From: an uncultured Pseudomonadota bacterium
Lineage (GTDB): Bacteria; Pseudomonadota; Gammaproteobacteria; Burkholderiales; Methylophilaceae
Direction: 5' to 3'
Length of the DNA stretch: 44,040 nucleotides
Assembly: GCA_903846555.1 (NCBI GenBank)
Contig: CAINBI010000141.1
Location: 1-44,040 of the forward strand
Shown here piece after piece: positions 33,582-43,761 of the stretch. Position 1 is the stretch's first letter, and every line of letters starts with the position of its first letter. Both the position numbers and the translations under genes were made by a program. Below the pieces are notes generated by a model that searched no databases, was not told the DNA's origin, and saw nothing but the letters and a program-made list of their open reading frames with translations.

Positions 33582-35372
33582 TTAATCTTCAATACGTAAA
33601 ATGGCTAAAAACGCTTCTTGTGGAATCTCAACATTGCCCACTTGCTTCATGCGCTTTTTACCTTCTTTTTGCTTATCTAACAATTTACGCTTACGTGAAA
33701 CATCACCACCATAACATTTAGCAATCACGTTTTTACGCATCGCTTTGACGGTTTCGCGGGAAATAATATTAGCGCCAATAGAGGCTTGAATAGCCACATC
33801 AAACATTTGGCGCGGAATCAATTCGCGCATTTTAGCCGCCACTTCGCGACCACGACGCACACTGTTAGCCCTATGCACAATCATACTTAGCGCATCTACG
33901 CGCTCACCATTAACCATAATATCAAGCTTCACCAAATCTGCCGCACGAAACTCTAAAAACTCATAATCCATAGAAGCATAACCGCGTGACACTGATTTTA
34001 ATTTATCAAAAAAATCTAGCACAACTTCATTGAGCGGCATTTCATAACTCAACATCACTTGCCTACCCATGTACTGCATATTTTTCTGTATGCCACGTTT
34101 ATTGTTACATAAGGTCATCACTGGCCCTACGTAATCTTGCGGCATCAATAAATTCACATTGATAATCGGTTCGCGCGTCTCCTCAATGCGAGATGTTTCT
34201 GGTAGACGCGACGGGTTCTCTATTTGCACAACCTCGCCGTCTTTAAGTAGCAATTCATACACGACCGTTGGCGCCGTGGTAATTAAATCCATGTCGTACT
34301 CACGCTCCAAGCGTTCTTGTACGATTTCCATGTGTAGCAAGCCTAAAAAGCCGCATCTAAAGCCAAAGCCTAAAGCCGTTGAGTTTTCAGGTTCAAACAA
34401 CAAACTTGCATCATTCAAACTTAATTTTTCAAGCGCAGTGCGCAACGCTTCAAACTGATTTGACTCTACTGGATATAATCCCGCAAACACCTGCGGCTGC
34501 ACTTCTTTAAAGCCGGCCAACGCTTCTGTTGCGGGCTTACTCACCAAAGTAACGGTGTCACCCACTTTAGCACTGGCTAATTCTTTAATGCCGGCAATCA
34601 CAAAACCTACTTCACCTGCTGAAAGCGAAGTTTTTTGCACCGATTTTGGCGTAAATACACCGACCTGCTCACACAAAAACTCCGCCCGTGTTGCCATTAA
34701 GCGAATTTTATCTTTTGGTTTTAGCACACCATCTATCACGCGCACCAGCATGACTACGCCGACATAGTTATCAAACCAAGCATCAATCACCAACGCTTTG
34801 AGAGGCCCATCAACATTACCTTTAGGCGGCGGCACTTTGGCAATCACCGCTTCTAATACATCGCGCACACCCAAGCCAGTTTTAGCCGAACAACGCACTG
34901 CGTCACTCGCATCAATGCCAATCACATCTTCAATTTCCTGCATCACACGGTCAGGATCAGCGGAAGGTAAATCGATTTTATTCAGCACAGCCGTGACTTC
35001 TACGCCTAAATCCAGCGCGGTATAGCAGTTAGCCACACTCTGCGCCTCAACGCCTTGGCTGGCATCCACCACCAATAATGCACCTTCACAGGCAGAAAGT
35101 GAGCGTGACACTTCATAACTAAAGTCCACATGCCCTGGTGTATCAATCAAATTTAAATGATAAGTTTGACCGTCGTCGGCTACGTAATCCAAAGCTGCCG
35201 TTTGCGCTTTAATAGTAATACCACGTTCACGCTCAATATCCATTGAGTCAAGCACTTGCGCTTCCATTTCACGATCAGCTAAACCACCGCATAGATGAAT
35301 TATACGATCAGCTAATGTTGATTTACCATGATCTATGTGGGCAATAATGGAGAAGTTACGAATATTTTTCAT
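33582..35372 (-). CDS. lepA: Elongation factor 4 (LepA)
   Basis: A 596-residue translational GTPase. [14 protein letters not shown] is G1, [16 protein letters not shown] is G3, and [12 protein letters not shown] is G4. The C-terminal domain is typical of LepA, with [20 protein letters not shown] and [22 protein letters not shown]4 affects ribosome translocation and initiation. It opens the lepA-lepB-DUF4845-rnc-era-recO cluster; the 182 bp upstream is shared with a divergent EEP-family gene and presumably holds both promoters. Confidence 0.97.
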   Translation of the reverse strand: MKNIRNFSIIAHIDHGKSTLADRIIHLCGGLADREMEAQVLDSMDIERERGITIKAQTAALDYVADDGQTYHLNLIDTPGHVDFSYEVSRSLSACEGALLVVDASQGVEAQSVANCYTALDLGVEVTAVLNKIDLPSADPDRVMQEIEDVIGIDASDAVRCSAKTGLGVRDVLEAVIAKVPPPKGNVDGPLKALVIDAWFDNYVGVVMLVRVIDGVLKPKDKIRLMATRAEFLCEQVGVFTPKSVQKTSLSAGEVGFVIAGIKELASAKVGDTVTLVSKPATEALAGFKEVQPQVFAGLYPVESNQFEALRTALEKLSLNDASLLFEPENSTALGFGFRCGFLGLLHMEIVQERLEREYDMDLITTAPTVVYELLLKDGEVVQIENPSRLPETSRIEETREPIINVNLLMPQDYVGPVMTLCNNKRGIQKNMQYMGRQVMLSYEMPLNEVVLDFFDKLKSVSRGYASMDYEFLEFRAADLVKLDIMVNGERVDALSMIVHRANSVRRGREVAAKMRELIPRQMFDVAIQASIGANIISRETVKAMRKNVIAKCYGGDVSRKRKLLDKQKEGKKRMKQVGNVEIPQEAFLAILRIED

Positions 35373-35554
35373 TTAGTCTTTAAGCTTTTTTACGACTTTT
35401 TAAATCTGCTTTATAAAAAGATAAAGCGCCATAAGCGCCTTTTCACAATAGGCGTGATTTTACAACAAATGCTTGATTATTTTGTAACTAATTGCTTAAA
35501 AAGCGTATTGTTGTATGATCAAGACTGTGTTTAATTCAATTAGGCAAATAAAGT

Positions 35555-36307
35555 TTGCATAACACCTTACGCATTGCAACATTCAATATTCATAAAGGCG
35601 TGACGCATTTTAACGCGCGCTTCGCCTTGCATCATCAACGCGATATGCTACGTAAATTGCAGGCCGATGTCGTTTTTCTGCAAGAAGTACGCGATGAGCA
35701 TGCACAACATAGCCAGCGCTTTGCCGCGTGGCCAGCCTTTGGCCAATCTGAGTTTTTGGCAGATGCCATTTGGCCAGACTTCGCTTACGGCAAAAATTCG
35801 GTTTATCCTGCTGGGCATCACGGCAATGCTTTGCTTTCCAAATATCCAATTACCTACAGTTCAAATCAAGATATTTCAGCGCACAGCTCAGAGCAGCGCG
35901 GCATGCTACATTGTGAAATAAATGTGCCGCAATGGGATAAACCTTTACACGCGGTTTGTGTGCATCTGGGTTTGTTTGCACAGTGGCGCCGCCAGCAATT
36001 ACTCAGCGTTTCTGAATATATTGAGCAACATGTGCCAGCAGGTGCGCCGTTGATTATTGCTGGAGATTTTAATGATTGGGGCCTACGCACCGGCCGCATT
36101 TTTGCTGAACGGCTAAATATGCGTGAAGTGTTCGAGCATCATGCTGGCAAGCCCGCGCGTAGCTTTCCCTCATGGTTGCCTATATTAAGACTAGACCGCA
36201 TTTATGTGCGAGGATTTCAGGTGAAGCATGTTGAAGTGCATTCTGGACCACAATTCATCAAAGTCTCTGACCATGCAATTCTTAGCGCCACCTTGAATAG
36301 AATATGA
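35555..36307 (+). CDS. Endonuclease/exonuclease/phosphatase family protein (YbhP-like)
   Basis: A 250-residue EEP-fold protein. LRIATFNIHKGVTH, FLQEVRDEH (metal-binding Glu), IIAGDFNDWG and SDHAILS (catalytic Asp-His) are all present. E. coli YbhP is encoded next to clsB in the same way; whether such proteins act on nucleic acid or lipid phosphates is not settled. The frame opens with TTG at 35555 and no nearby in-frame ATG, so the start is uncertain. The ATGA overlap with clsB suggests translational coupling. Confidence 0.85.
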   Translation: MHNTLRIATFNIHKGVTHFNARFALHHQRDMLRKLQADVVFLQEVRDEHAQHSQRFAAWPAFGQSEFLADAIWPDFAYGKNSVYPAGHHGNALLSKYPITYSSNQDISAHSSEQRGMLHCEINVPQWDKPLHAVCVHLGLFAQWRRQQLLSVSEYIEQHVPAGAPLIIAGDFNDWGLRTGRIFAERLNMREVFEHHAGKPARSFPSWLPILRLDRIYVRGFQVKHVEVHSGPQFIKVSDHAILSATLNRI

Positions 36308-37494
36308 CACACTTTGTTCGCGGCAATCAGCTCAAGCTATTACGCAACGGTGCGGAATATTTCCCTGCGCTGGAAGCCGCCATCGAATCTGCCGAGCATG
36401 AAATTTACCTGCAAACCTATATATATCAAGCAGATATCATTGGCATTCTTATTGGTAATAAGTTAAAACAAGCCGTACTACGTGGTGTGACGGTCAAAGT
36501 TTTGCTGGATGGTTTTGGCTGTAAAGATTTACCGCAATCTTTTACCAAAGAATTAACAATGGCTGGCGTACAGGTTATGTTTTATCGACCCCAAATATCT
36601 CCCTGGACACTCCAAAAAAGGCGGTTGCGGCGCTTGCATTATAAGGTTGCCGTGATAGACGGTAAGGTTGGATTTATTGGCGGCATTAACATCATTGATG
36701 ATTTTGATGTACCGAACCGTATGCCTAATAATGTACCCCCCCGCATTGATTATGCAGTGCGCATAGAAGGCAACTTACTGCCAGAAATGGTCTGGGCGGT
36801 ACACAAGCTTTGGCGCCACATTTCATGGGCGCATTTACGGATGTTAAATGCTGGCTACGCGGCAACTGTTTGGCACAATCACCTTCAAGACAATAAGCTG
36901 CTAACGACCAATCAAGAGACTAAGGCGGCGCTAGTATTGCGCGACAACATGCTGCATAGACGAGATATTGAAGAGGCATACTTAACGGCCATCATGCAGG
37001 CTAAATCAGAAATCATTATTGCCAACGCCTACTTTGTGCCTGGCCGAAGATTCCGACAGGCGTTATTAGAGGCGGCCAAACGCGGTGTAAAGGTAAAACT
37101 ACTGCTACAAGGACGCATGGAATATTTTTTAATGTTCGCCACCCATGCGTTTTACAAGGACTTTTTAAAAAATGGCATTGAGATTTACGAATATCGTAAA
37201 AGCTTTATGCATAGCAAGGTCGCGGTGATTGATAGCCATTGGGCAACTGTCGGGTCTTCCAACATCGATCCATTCAGCTTGTTTTTAGCTAGAGAGGCTA
37301 ATGTGCTGGTGAAAGATAGCCCATTTGCGACAGAGTTACGATTAGATATTTTGGCTGCGATTCAGATCGGCGCCTATCAAATTTCACCACAGGAATGGGC
37401 GCAAGGTAACATCGTCAAACAATTTGCATCCTGGCTTGCGTATGGATTAGTACGATGTTTTTTGGGGTTAATTGGACATGCCAACGAGCAATAA
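36304..37494 (+). CDS. clsB: Cardiolipin synthase B
   Basis: A 396-residue phospholipase-D-superfamily enzyme. Two HKD motifs are seen: LHYKVAVIDGKVGFIGGINI and FMHSKVAVIDSHWATVGSSN. It lacks the N-terminal membrane helices of ClsA, and its length fits ClsB (E. coli 413). ClsB makes cardiolipin from phosphatidylglycerol at the inner membrane. It overlaps the EEP gene by 4 bp and converges on mucD. Confidence 0.92.
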   Translation: MTHFVRGNQLKLLRNGAEYFPALEAAIESAEHEIYLQTYIYQADIIGILIGNKLKQAVLRGVTVKVLLDGFGCKDLPQSFTKELTMAGVQVMFYRPQISPWTLQKRRLRRLHYKVAVIDGKVGFIGGINIIDDFDVPNRMPNNVPPRIDYAVRIEGNLLPEMVWAVHKLWRHISWAHLRMLNAGYAATVWHNHLQDNKLLTTNQETKAALVLRDNMLHRRDIEEAYLTAIMQAKSEIIIANAYFVPGRRFRQALLEAAKRGVKVKLLLQGRMEYFLMFATHAFYKDFLKNGIEIYEYRKSFMHSKVAVIDSHWATVGSSNIDPFSLFLAREANVLVKDSPFATELRLDILAAIQIGAYQISPQEWAQGNIVKQFASWLAYGLVRCFLGLIGHANEQ

Positions 37495-37550
37495 AATCCC
37501 GCTGTTTTAGGATGAAATAAAATCAAAAATCGCCAAACGGAATTAAAATA

Positions 37551-37591
37551 GATGCCCTGCGAGGCAATAGGGACGGGCTTCACAGAGCATC
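37551..37591 (-). repeat. Dispersed hairpin element, copy 2 (short form)
   Basis: Read on the minus strand it begins GATGCTCTG, continues GAAGCCCGTCCCTATTGCC, and closes with GGGCATC then TATTTT. The 10-bp stem AGATGCTCTG/CAGGGCATCT has one G.U pair. It is nearly identical to 9647-9715 but lacks the roughly 27-nt insert. It sits between the convergent ends of clsB and mucD and may act as a terminator for either. Confidence 0.75.
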
Positions 37592-37622
37592 TGTTTTACG
37601 GCTTTTAAGGTTTAAAAACTCA

Positions 37623-39047
37623 CTACTTAGCCACTTTAATCGGCACATACAAAGTATTTTCGCCGCGCTGCACTAGCACTGCCGCCACTTTACCTGCGGC
37701 TACACTGTTAATTTGTTTGTTAAATTGCTCAACGCTTTGCGTTTCACTATTATTTAAGCCCAATATCACGTCACCACGGCGTATGCCTGCCTGCGCCGCT
37801 GCACCAGTGCTGTCAATAACCAACAGTCCATGCTTACCGCCCAACTTTTTCTTTTGTTGTGGCGTGAGTTCTTTAAGCGTTAAGCCAATTTTATTAGCTT
37901 CCGCTTTAGGTGCTGGCTTGTTGCCTTGCACTGCTTCGGCTGACTCAGAAGGCATTTCACCCACACCGATATTGAGTATTTTTATATTGCCTTTACGTAG
38001 AACCTCTACCGCCACAATTTTTCCAGGCTTGCTTGCACCCACTACGCGCGGCAAATCAGCAGAATTCGCAATTGATTTTCCATCAAATTTAGTAATAACA
38101 TCACCAGCTTCTAAGCCGCCTTTGTCAGCAGGGCCATTTTTTTCAACACCCGCCACCAATGCGCCCGCAGTGCTTTTCATGCCAAATGACTCCGCCAGTT
38201 CCTTGGTAAGCTCCTGAATTGAAATACCAAGCCAGCCGCGAGTGATTTTGCCAGAGGATTTTAACTGGTTAGAAATATCAATCGCCACATCAATTGGAAT
38301 GGCAAAGGACAAGCCCATAGAACCACCGCTACGGCTATAAATTTGCGAGTTAATGCCCACCACTTCGCCAGCTAGATTAAATAATGGCCCACCAGAATTA
38401 CCTGGGTTAATCGCCACATCTGTTTGAATAAACGGCACAAAGTTTTCTTGCGGTAAGGCCCGACCTTTAGCGCTCACTATGCCAGCGGTCATGGTGTTTT
38501 CTAAGCCGAAGGGCGATCCGATAGCCGCAACCCATTCGCCCACTTTAAGCTTACTCGGCTCACCTACCGTGACTCTTGGCAAACCTGTTGCTTCGATTTT
38601 AACCAGTGCAACATCTGTGCGCTTATCAGCGCCAATAATTTTGGCTTTAAACTCACGTTTATCATATAACTTTACAATCACTTCATCAGCTTCATTCACA
38701 ACGTGTGCATTAGTTAAAATATAACCATCACTGCTAATAATAAAGCCAGAACCCAATGATTGAGATTTATAATCAGATGGCGGTGCGCCATTTTGCCCAG
38801 GGTTTCCAGGAATGCCAGGAATACCAAAACGCTTGAAAAACTCCTGCATTTGCTCATCATCTGGCATGCCTAGAAAAGGCATAGCGCCAGCATCAACGTG
38901 TACGCTCTGCGTGACGCTAATATTCACCACCTCAGCACCATGCTTTTCAGCCAACTCAGTAAAGTCGGGCAAGCTTTGTGCATTAACATTAAAATGAACT
39001 GTAGAAATTAAGCCGAAAGCAACTGCGGAAATCCAGTTTTTGATCAT
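37623..39047 (-). CDS. mucD: Periplasmic serine endoprotease MucD (DegP/DegQ family)
   Basis: A 474-residue Do-like protease. A signal peptide (about 1-23, ending VNA) is followed by a trypsin-like domain with the triad His115 (LTNAHVV), Asp145 (RTDVALV) and Ser218 (NPGNSGGPL). Two PDZ domains follow (about 255-350 and 385-470). It degrades misfolded envelope proteins. It follows rseC directly (the TAG stop is adjacent to the ATG) in the rpoE-rseA-rseB-rseC-mucD cluster, matching Pseudomonas algU-mucABCD. An ATG preceded by GAGGTG supports the start. Confidence 0.94.
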   Translation of the reverse strand: MIKNWISAVAFGLISTVHFNVNAQSLPDFTELAEKHGAEVVNISVTQSVHVDAGAMPFLGMPDDEQMQEFFKRFGIPGIPGNPGQNGAPPSDYKSQSLGSGFIISSDGYILTNAHVVNEADEVIVKLYDKREFKAKIIGADKRTDVALVKIEATGLPRVTVGEPSKLKVGEWVAAIGSPFGLENTMTAGIVSAKGRALPQENFVPFIQTDVAINPGNSGGPLFNLAGEVVGINSQIYSRSGGSMGLSFAIPIDVAIDISNQLKSSGKITRGWLGISIQELTKELAESFGMKSTAGALVAGVEKNGPADKGGLEAGDVITKFDGKSIANSADLPRVVGASKPGKIVAVEVLRKGNIKILNIGVGEMPSESAEAVQGNKPAPKAEANKIGLTLKELTPQQKKKLGGKHGLLVIDSTGAAAQAGIRRGDVILGLNNSETQSVEQFNKQINSVAAGKVAAVLVQRGENTLYVPIKVAK

Positions 39048-39578
39048 CTATTCACCTCGTTTAGTTTGAAATTTATCACGCTCATATTGAATTGTACGGG
39101 CGTTAGCCGTCACATTCTCATCGTCTACTGTGTCATCGGCATGACGCAAAATAACTGCTTGATATTTGTTATCAGCACTTTTGCCCGCGCCATCACGCCC
39201 GACTAAATGCCCTTTAACCCATACAAAACCTAAGATTAACCCTGTTGCTGCACTTAAAATGACGAGAAATTCATTTTTAAAAAATACATCCGCTAATACC
39301 GCACCGACTAACAGCCCCAGCAAAGGCACAATATAAAGTAAGAATACCGAGTTAAGCATGGCATGCTCATCAATGCCCACTACCACGCTATCGCCAACGC
39401 TGGCATTAATCACGTTCACCGCTTTCAAAGGCTGACTTTTATGCCCAAGTAACTTTCCCCAAGTTGCGTTGCCACAACCACGTTTTTGTCCGCACAGGCC
39501 ACAGGCGGTGCGCCGTTCAATTTCAAGCGTCGCCTGGCTATTATGGCAGCTGGTAACAATGGCATGTTCTTCTATCAT
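39048..39578 (-). CDS. rseC: SoxR-reducing / RseC-MucC family protein
   Basis: A 176-residue inner-membrane protein. A cytosolic N-terminal region has the Cys-rich stretch ERRTACGLCGQKRGCGN (conserved RseC cysteines). Two membrane helices follow (about 77-95 and 103-121), then a soluble tail. RseC modulates sigma-E activity and is related to RsxC-type redox membrane proteins. It sits between rseB and mucD. Confidence 0.88.
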   Translation of the reverse strand: MIEEHAIVTSCHNSQATLEIERRTACGLCGQKRGCGNATWGKLLGHKSQPLKAVNVINASVGDSVVVGIDEHAMLNSVFLLYIVPLLGLLVGAVLADVFFKNEFLVILSAATGLILGFVWVKGHLVGRDGAGKSADNKYQAVILRHADDTVDDENVTANARTIQYERDKFQTKRGE

Positions 39579-39616
39579 AAAGATCTCTTACTTTTCAAAA
39601 TAATAACGCTAATTAA

Positions 39617-40597
39617 TTACTTTTTAAATACCACTGCATTTGCAATTTGTGCCACAGTCACTTCTGGCACTTCTCCTACCACGGTGACTTGGTAACCATC
39701 TGTCACGCTGGCATAAAAACTGGTACTACCCACTAATTTATGACCGACCCTAGGTTTAATATTTTTAGTAATCGGCTCAATAAACAAAGAAACTGATGCT
39801 AAGCCATCTGAGAATATCAAATGTGTTACAGGTAAAGTTTTACCATGCACCATGCGTATCATCTGGTCTACTTTTCTAAATCCTGCTGGCAATCCCTTAA
39901 GCGTCCAGCCTGTAGAAACGCCATTATCGGCGATGGTGGCGACTTCGTCCTCCATGACATAACTTTTCTTGTTATCTATCTTGGGTTGAAACCAATCTAA
40001 ATCAAGGGTATCCATCAAGGCTAACTGGTTAAATGCAATACTTTCGAGGGCTTCATTTCGACTATTGAACATAACGGACTTTAGCAACAAGCCGTATTCT
40101 GTATCTATCCAAAATTGGTAGCTGTATCTTAAACTGTCTTTAGGCTCTAAAAACAACATCTGCGCGGCGCGCCCAGCCACGCGTTCGGGCTCACCAGCGC
40201 GCAGTGAATAATTTTCTTTAATCGCGTCTAAATTGGTCGGCAAAATAGCAGGGAACATATTTTGTCCATGCCGTTTTTCGATGATGATTTTTTCATTTTT
40301 TGGGTTAAATATGACTAAGTCGCGGCCTAGGCTAAAAACTTCTCGCGGTGAGTTATCCAACACCACATTACGCGAAAACTCACCACTACCATTAAACAAG
40401 TGGGTAATTTGCACGGGCTGGGCTTTCTCCCCCGCCTGATAATAGAATATGCCTTGATAACTCAATGCATGCGCTGCCACTGCCGTTTTTTGCAACACTT
40501 GCCAAAGGTCGCCGTCGGTATTCGCCTGCACACTTAGACTGGCAAACAGCGCTGCAATGGCAAATAGCCTAACCATAACAAAGTGCTTCATTAACAT
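39617..40597 (-). CDS. rseB: Sigma-E regulatory protein RseB (MucB)
   Basis: A 326-residue periplasmic protein. The signal peptide is about 1-25 (ending SVQA). A LolA/LppX-like N-terminal domain (about 26-200) and a C-terminal domain (about 215-320) follow, including the conserved GWTLKGLPAGFRKV segment. RseB binds RseA and protects it from cleavage, and senses lipids in the envelope. Its ATG overlaps the rseA stop (TAATG), so the two are coupled. Confidence 0.92.
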   Translation of the reverse strand: MLMKHFVMVRLFAIAALFASLSVQANTDGDLWQVLQKTAVAAHALSYQGIFYYQAGEKAQPVQITHLFNGSGEFSRNVVLDNSPREVFSLGRDLVIFNPKNEKIIIEKRHGQNMFPAILPTNLDAIKENYSLRAGEPERVAGRAAQMLFLEPKDSLRYSYQFWIDTEYGLLLKSVMFNSRNEALESIAFNQLALMDTLDLDWFQPKIDNKKSYVMEDEVATIADNGVSTGWTLKGLPAGFRKVDQMIRMVHGKTLPVTHLIFSDGLASVSLFIEPITKNIKPRVGHKLVGSTSFYASVTDGYQVTVVGEVPEVTVAQIANAVVFKK

Positions 40598-41100
40598 TAC
40601 TCTTTATAACTTGCGTTTTGAATGTAATATGAGCTCACAGAAGGTGCGGATGCGTGATGTGCATTTAGATACTCTGCGGGAATACCTTGATCTATTGCGC
40701 CATCCTGCGTACCTACGGCTAACGCAACTTCAACTGGCGCCAATTCAGACCCACTTTGGCTTTGCTGATGTAGCACCATCCAACCGACCACCATTACCGC
40801 AGCAAAAGAAGCGGCCACGGACCATACCACTGGCGTTTTACTTCTACGCTTAACTTCAGCCACTTGGCTCACTAGCGCAGCATTAGGCGCCAACACGGTG
40901 GCTTCCATTTCAATTTTTTGCATTAACTTTTGTTTAAATTGGGCACTTAAAATAGCATCACCACGCATCGCATCACCGATTAAATGATACTGGCTCCAAG
41001 CCTCTGCGGCTTGCTTGCTGGATTGCACGGCAGTAAAGATATGTGCGGCATCTTCAATGGCCATTTCACCATCAAGTAAAGCGGATATTTGTTCGTTCAT
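40597..41100 (-). CDS. rseA: Anti-sigma-E factor RseA (MucA)
   Basis: A 167-residue single-pass membrane protein. The N-terminal region MNEQISALLDGEMAIEDAAH is the RseA anti-sigma signature that binds RpoE. One membrane helix lies at about 94-111. The periplasmic tail binds RseB and is cut by proteases upon envelope stress. AGGAG just before the ATG supports the start. It follows rpoE by 56 bp and overlaps rseB. Confidence 0.92.
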   Translation of the reverse strand: MNEQISALLDGEMAIEDAAHIFTAVQSSKQAAEAWSQYHLIGDAMRGDAILSAQFKQKLMQKIEMEATVLAPNAALVSQVAEVKRRSKTPVVWSVAASFAAVMVVGWMVLHQQSQSGSELAPVEVALAVGTQDGAIDQGIPAEYLNAHHASAPSVSSYYIQNASYKE

Positions 41101-41156
41101 TGCAACTCCTAAATCTCAAACGTTGTTATTTTTTATTAATTTTACTGATAGCGAAA

Positions 41157-41915
41157 CTACCATCGCTTGTTATCGTGCGTATCCAGCAATGGTTTTAATT
41201 TGAGTGAAATGGTTTCACGCGCTCTAAAAATACGTGAGCGTACTGTGCCTATCGGGCAATTCATCATCGTTGCAATTTCTTCGTAACTAAAGCCTTCTAA
41301 CTCGCGCAAGGTAATGGCTGTACGCAATTCCTCAGGCAAGCTGGCAACCGTATCATTGACCGTTTGCGCAATTTCCTTGGTCATCAGGGCCGTTTCTGGC
41401 GTTTCCATAGTGCGTAATTCATTGCCACTATCGAAATTTTCAGCATCCTCTAATTCAATATCGGTGCTTACGGTAGGTCTGCGACCCAAAGAAACTAAGT
41501 GATTTTTTGCGGTGTTAATACCAATACGATATAACCAGGTATAAAAAGCGCTATCACCACGAAAGTTAGGTAATGCGCGATAAGCTTTAATAAACGATTC
41601 TTGAACGATGTCTTCAATTTCATTTTGGTCGCGAACCATGCGAGACAACAAGCGCGCGAGTTTGCGCTGATATTTATCCACCAACATGCCAAAAGCGCGT
41701 TTATCTCCACGCTGTGCGCGAAGCACTAGCTCATGATCAATCTCACGATTACCTGTTGCAGGAATCACGGCCACAGCGCTTAAATGTCCTGTAGGATTAA
41801 TATTGGTATCATTTTTTTCACTGCTATTTTTTTCATCAATCGAAGTATAACCTTGCGTAGCAGGTTGCATAAAACTTAATTGTGCAAGCTGTTGAATTTT
41901 ACTGATATATATCAT
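41157..41915 (-). CDS. rpoE: RNA polymerase sigma-E factor with N-terminal extension
   Basis: A 252-residue ECF sigma factor. Region 2 (about 66-135) has LVDKYQRKLARLLSRMVRDQ, IEDIVQESFIKAYRAL and FYTWLYRIGINTAKN. Region 4 (about 190-245) has LREL(E)GFSYEEIATMM and CPIGTVRSRIFRARE. The usual family size is about 200 residues starting near NREIDHELVLRAQRGD (residue 57). The extra N-terminal part of about 55 residues is supported by AGGAAAA seven bases before the ATG at 41913-41915; a GTG one codon earlier is also possible. It is followed by its anti-sigma factor and protease genes and diverges from nadB. Confidence 0.93.
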   Translation of the reverse strand: MIYISKIQQLAQLSFMQPATQGYTSIDEKNSSEKNDTNINPTGHLSAVAVIPATGNREIDHELVLRAQRGDKRAFGMLVDKYQRKLARLLSRMVRDQNEIEDIVQESFIKAYRALPNFRGDSAFYTWLYRIGINTAKNHLVSLGRRPTVSTDIELEDAENFDSGNELRTMETPETALMTKEIAQTVNDTVASLPEELRTAITLRELEGFSYEEIATMMNCPIGTVRSRIFRARETISLKLKPLLDTHDNKRW

Positions 41916-42087
41916 CACATTTTCCTAACCGTCGTTACAAATTGATAAGTTAGCCATTTTCTGCATTTATTACATGTTGAAACAGTGTGCCTATTGCCTT
42001 TTACCAAGACAGCGATACACTCTTATAAGTTCCTTGCGAACACCTACACTTGCTACTTACATTCAACACTTACATTTAACAAAAATT

Positions 42088-43761
42088 ATGCAGCAATTTG
42101 ATGTTTTAATCATTGGTAGCGGATTAGCCGGCTTGTCGCTGGCCTTACGTACTGCGGCCCACAAAAAAGTGTGTTTGGTCAGCAAGCGTAACATTAACGA
42201 TAGCGCCAGCAATTGGGCGCAGGGCGGCATTGCCGCAGTATTGAATGATGAAGACTCTTTCGAAGCGCACATCCAAGACACTTTGGTTGCAGGCGTTGGC
42301 TTATGCGATGTTGCTGTGACAAAAATGGTAGCAGAACAAGGCAAGCAAGCCGTGGAATGGCTGATTGAACAAGGCGTAGGTTTTACCCGCGAGCAAGATA
42401 ACAGCGGCTATCATTTAACGCGTGAAGGTGGCCACAGTCATAGACGCATTATTCATGCAGCAGACGCCACTGGTCATGCGGTGCAAATCACACTATCAGA
42501 AAATGTAAAGCAGCACCCGAACATCACCGTGATGGAAAATCATATTGCGGTAGATTTAATCACTACCAGCAAATTAGCCCAAACCAAAATTGAAGCGACT
42601 ATTGAAGCAACAATTGAAGCAACAATTGAATCGGCTGGCGACAACACCTGTTTAGGCGCTTACGTACTGGATAACAGCACTGGCAAAGTGCTGACCATTG
42701 CCGCGCAAAACACTATTTTAGCCACAGGCGGTGCTGGCAAAGTGTACCTTTACACCACCAATCCGGATGTCAGCACTGGCGATGGCATTGCAATGGCATG
42801 GCGCGCAGGTTGCCGTGTAGCGAATATGGAATTCATACAGTTTCATCCAACCTGCTTGTTCCACCCACATGCCAAATCATTTTTAATCAGTGAAGCTGTG
42901 CGCGGCGAAGGCGGTTTATTAAAGCTGCCCGATGGCACTCGATTTATGCCAGAACATGACCCGCGCGTAGAGCTTGCGCCGCGCGATGTGGTCGCCCGCG
43001 CCATAGACTTTGAAATGAAAAAACGCGGTTTAGACTGCGTTTATTTAGATATTTCGCATCAACCTTTAGCCTTCATTCAAGACCATTTTCCTAATATTTA
43101 TAAACGATGCTTGGAATTAGGCATCGACATCAGCAAAACGCCGATTCCCGTAGTGCCCGCCGCACACTACACATGCGGCGGCGTAATGACCGACGACAAA
43201 GGTCGCACCGACATTAAAAATTTATATGCCATTGGCGAAACCGCTTGCACAGGCTTACACGGTGCAAATCGCCTTGCCAGCAATTCACTGCTTGAGTGCT
43301 TGGTATTTGGCCAATCCGCAGCTGAAGACATTTTAAGTCAGCCAACAAGACCCTCACCGCAATTACCCTACTGGGATGAAAGCCGCGTCACCGATGCAGA
43401 TGAAGAAGTGCTGATTACGCACACTTGGGATGAATTACGCCGCTTTATGTGGAACTACGTCGGCATCGTACGAACCGACAAACGCCTCAGCCGCGCCCTG
43501 CATCGCATCCACATGTTGCGCGATGAAGTATATGAGTTTTACAGCAACTTTAAAGTAAGTAACGACCTAATCGAACTGCGTAATTTATTACAAGTGGCTG
43601 AGCTGATTGTTGAAAGCGCTATTTCCCGCAAAGAAAGTCGTGGCTTGCATTACAGCAAAGATCATCCCAATACAGAGCTTGAGCCAATACCGACTGTGCT
43701 AGAACCCTCTAATTATTACAGTTTGTTAGATCACGAGTATGGCAAAGAGCGTCAACATTGA
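42088..43761 (+). CDS. nadB: L-aspartate oxidase
   Basis: A 557-residue flavoenzyme that makes iminoaspartate for NAD synthesis. [18 protein letters not shown] is the FAD-binding motif, GGIAAVL and [16 protein letters not shown] follow, and [20 protein letters not shown] and LLECLVFG are late signatures. I start at ATG 42088, where the family begins ([12 protein letters not shown]). The frame is open upstream to an ATG at 41974, but the extra residues look non-homologous. A 12-bp tandem repeat (42589-42633) adds [15 protein letters not shown] near residue 168. It diverges from rpoE, the conserved nadB/rpoE arrangement. Confidence 0.95.
   Translation: MQQFDVLIIGSGLAGLSLALRTAAHKKVCLVSKRNINDSASNWAQGGIAAVLNDEDSFEAHIQDTLVAGVGLCDVAVTKMVAEQGKQAVEWLIEQGVGFTREQDNSGYHLTREGGHSHRRIIHAADATGHAVQITLSENVKQHPNITVMENHIAVDLITTSKLAQTKIEATIEATIEATIESAGDNTCLGAYVLDNSTGKVLTIAAQNTILATGGAGKVYLYTTNPDVSTGDGIAMAWRAGCRVANMEFIQFHPTCLFHPHAKSFLISEAVRGEGGLLKLPDGTRFMPEHDPRVELAPRDVVARAIDFEMKKRGLDCVYLDISHQPLAFIQDHFPNIYKRCLELGIDISKTPIPVVPAAHYTCGGVMTDDKGRTDIKNLYAIGETACTGLHGANRLASNSLLECLVFGQSAAEDILSQPTRPSPQLPYWDESRVTDADEEVLITHTWDELRRFMWNYVGIVRTDKRLSRALHRIHMLRDEVYEFYSNFKVSNDLIELRNLLQVAELIVESAISRKESRGLHYSKDHPNTELEPIPTVLEPSNYYSLLDHEYGKERQH
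42589..42633 (+). repeat. 12-bp tandem repeat inside nadB
   Basis: ATTGAAGCRACW occurs three times in a row (42589-42600, 42601-42612, 42613-42624), followed by a partial copy ATTGAATCG. It is in frame (four codons per unit), so copy-number changes would alter the loop length without frameshift. Confidence 0.9.

Noticed and set aside
41919-42000. Sigma-E autoregulatory promoter before rpoE
   Set aside because: Only a TAACTT-like -35 was found, with no TCTGA-like -10 at the right spacing.
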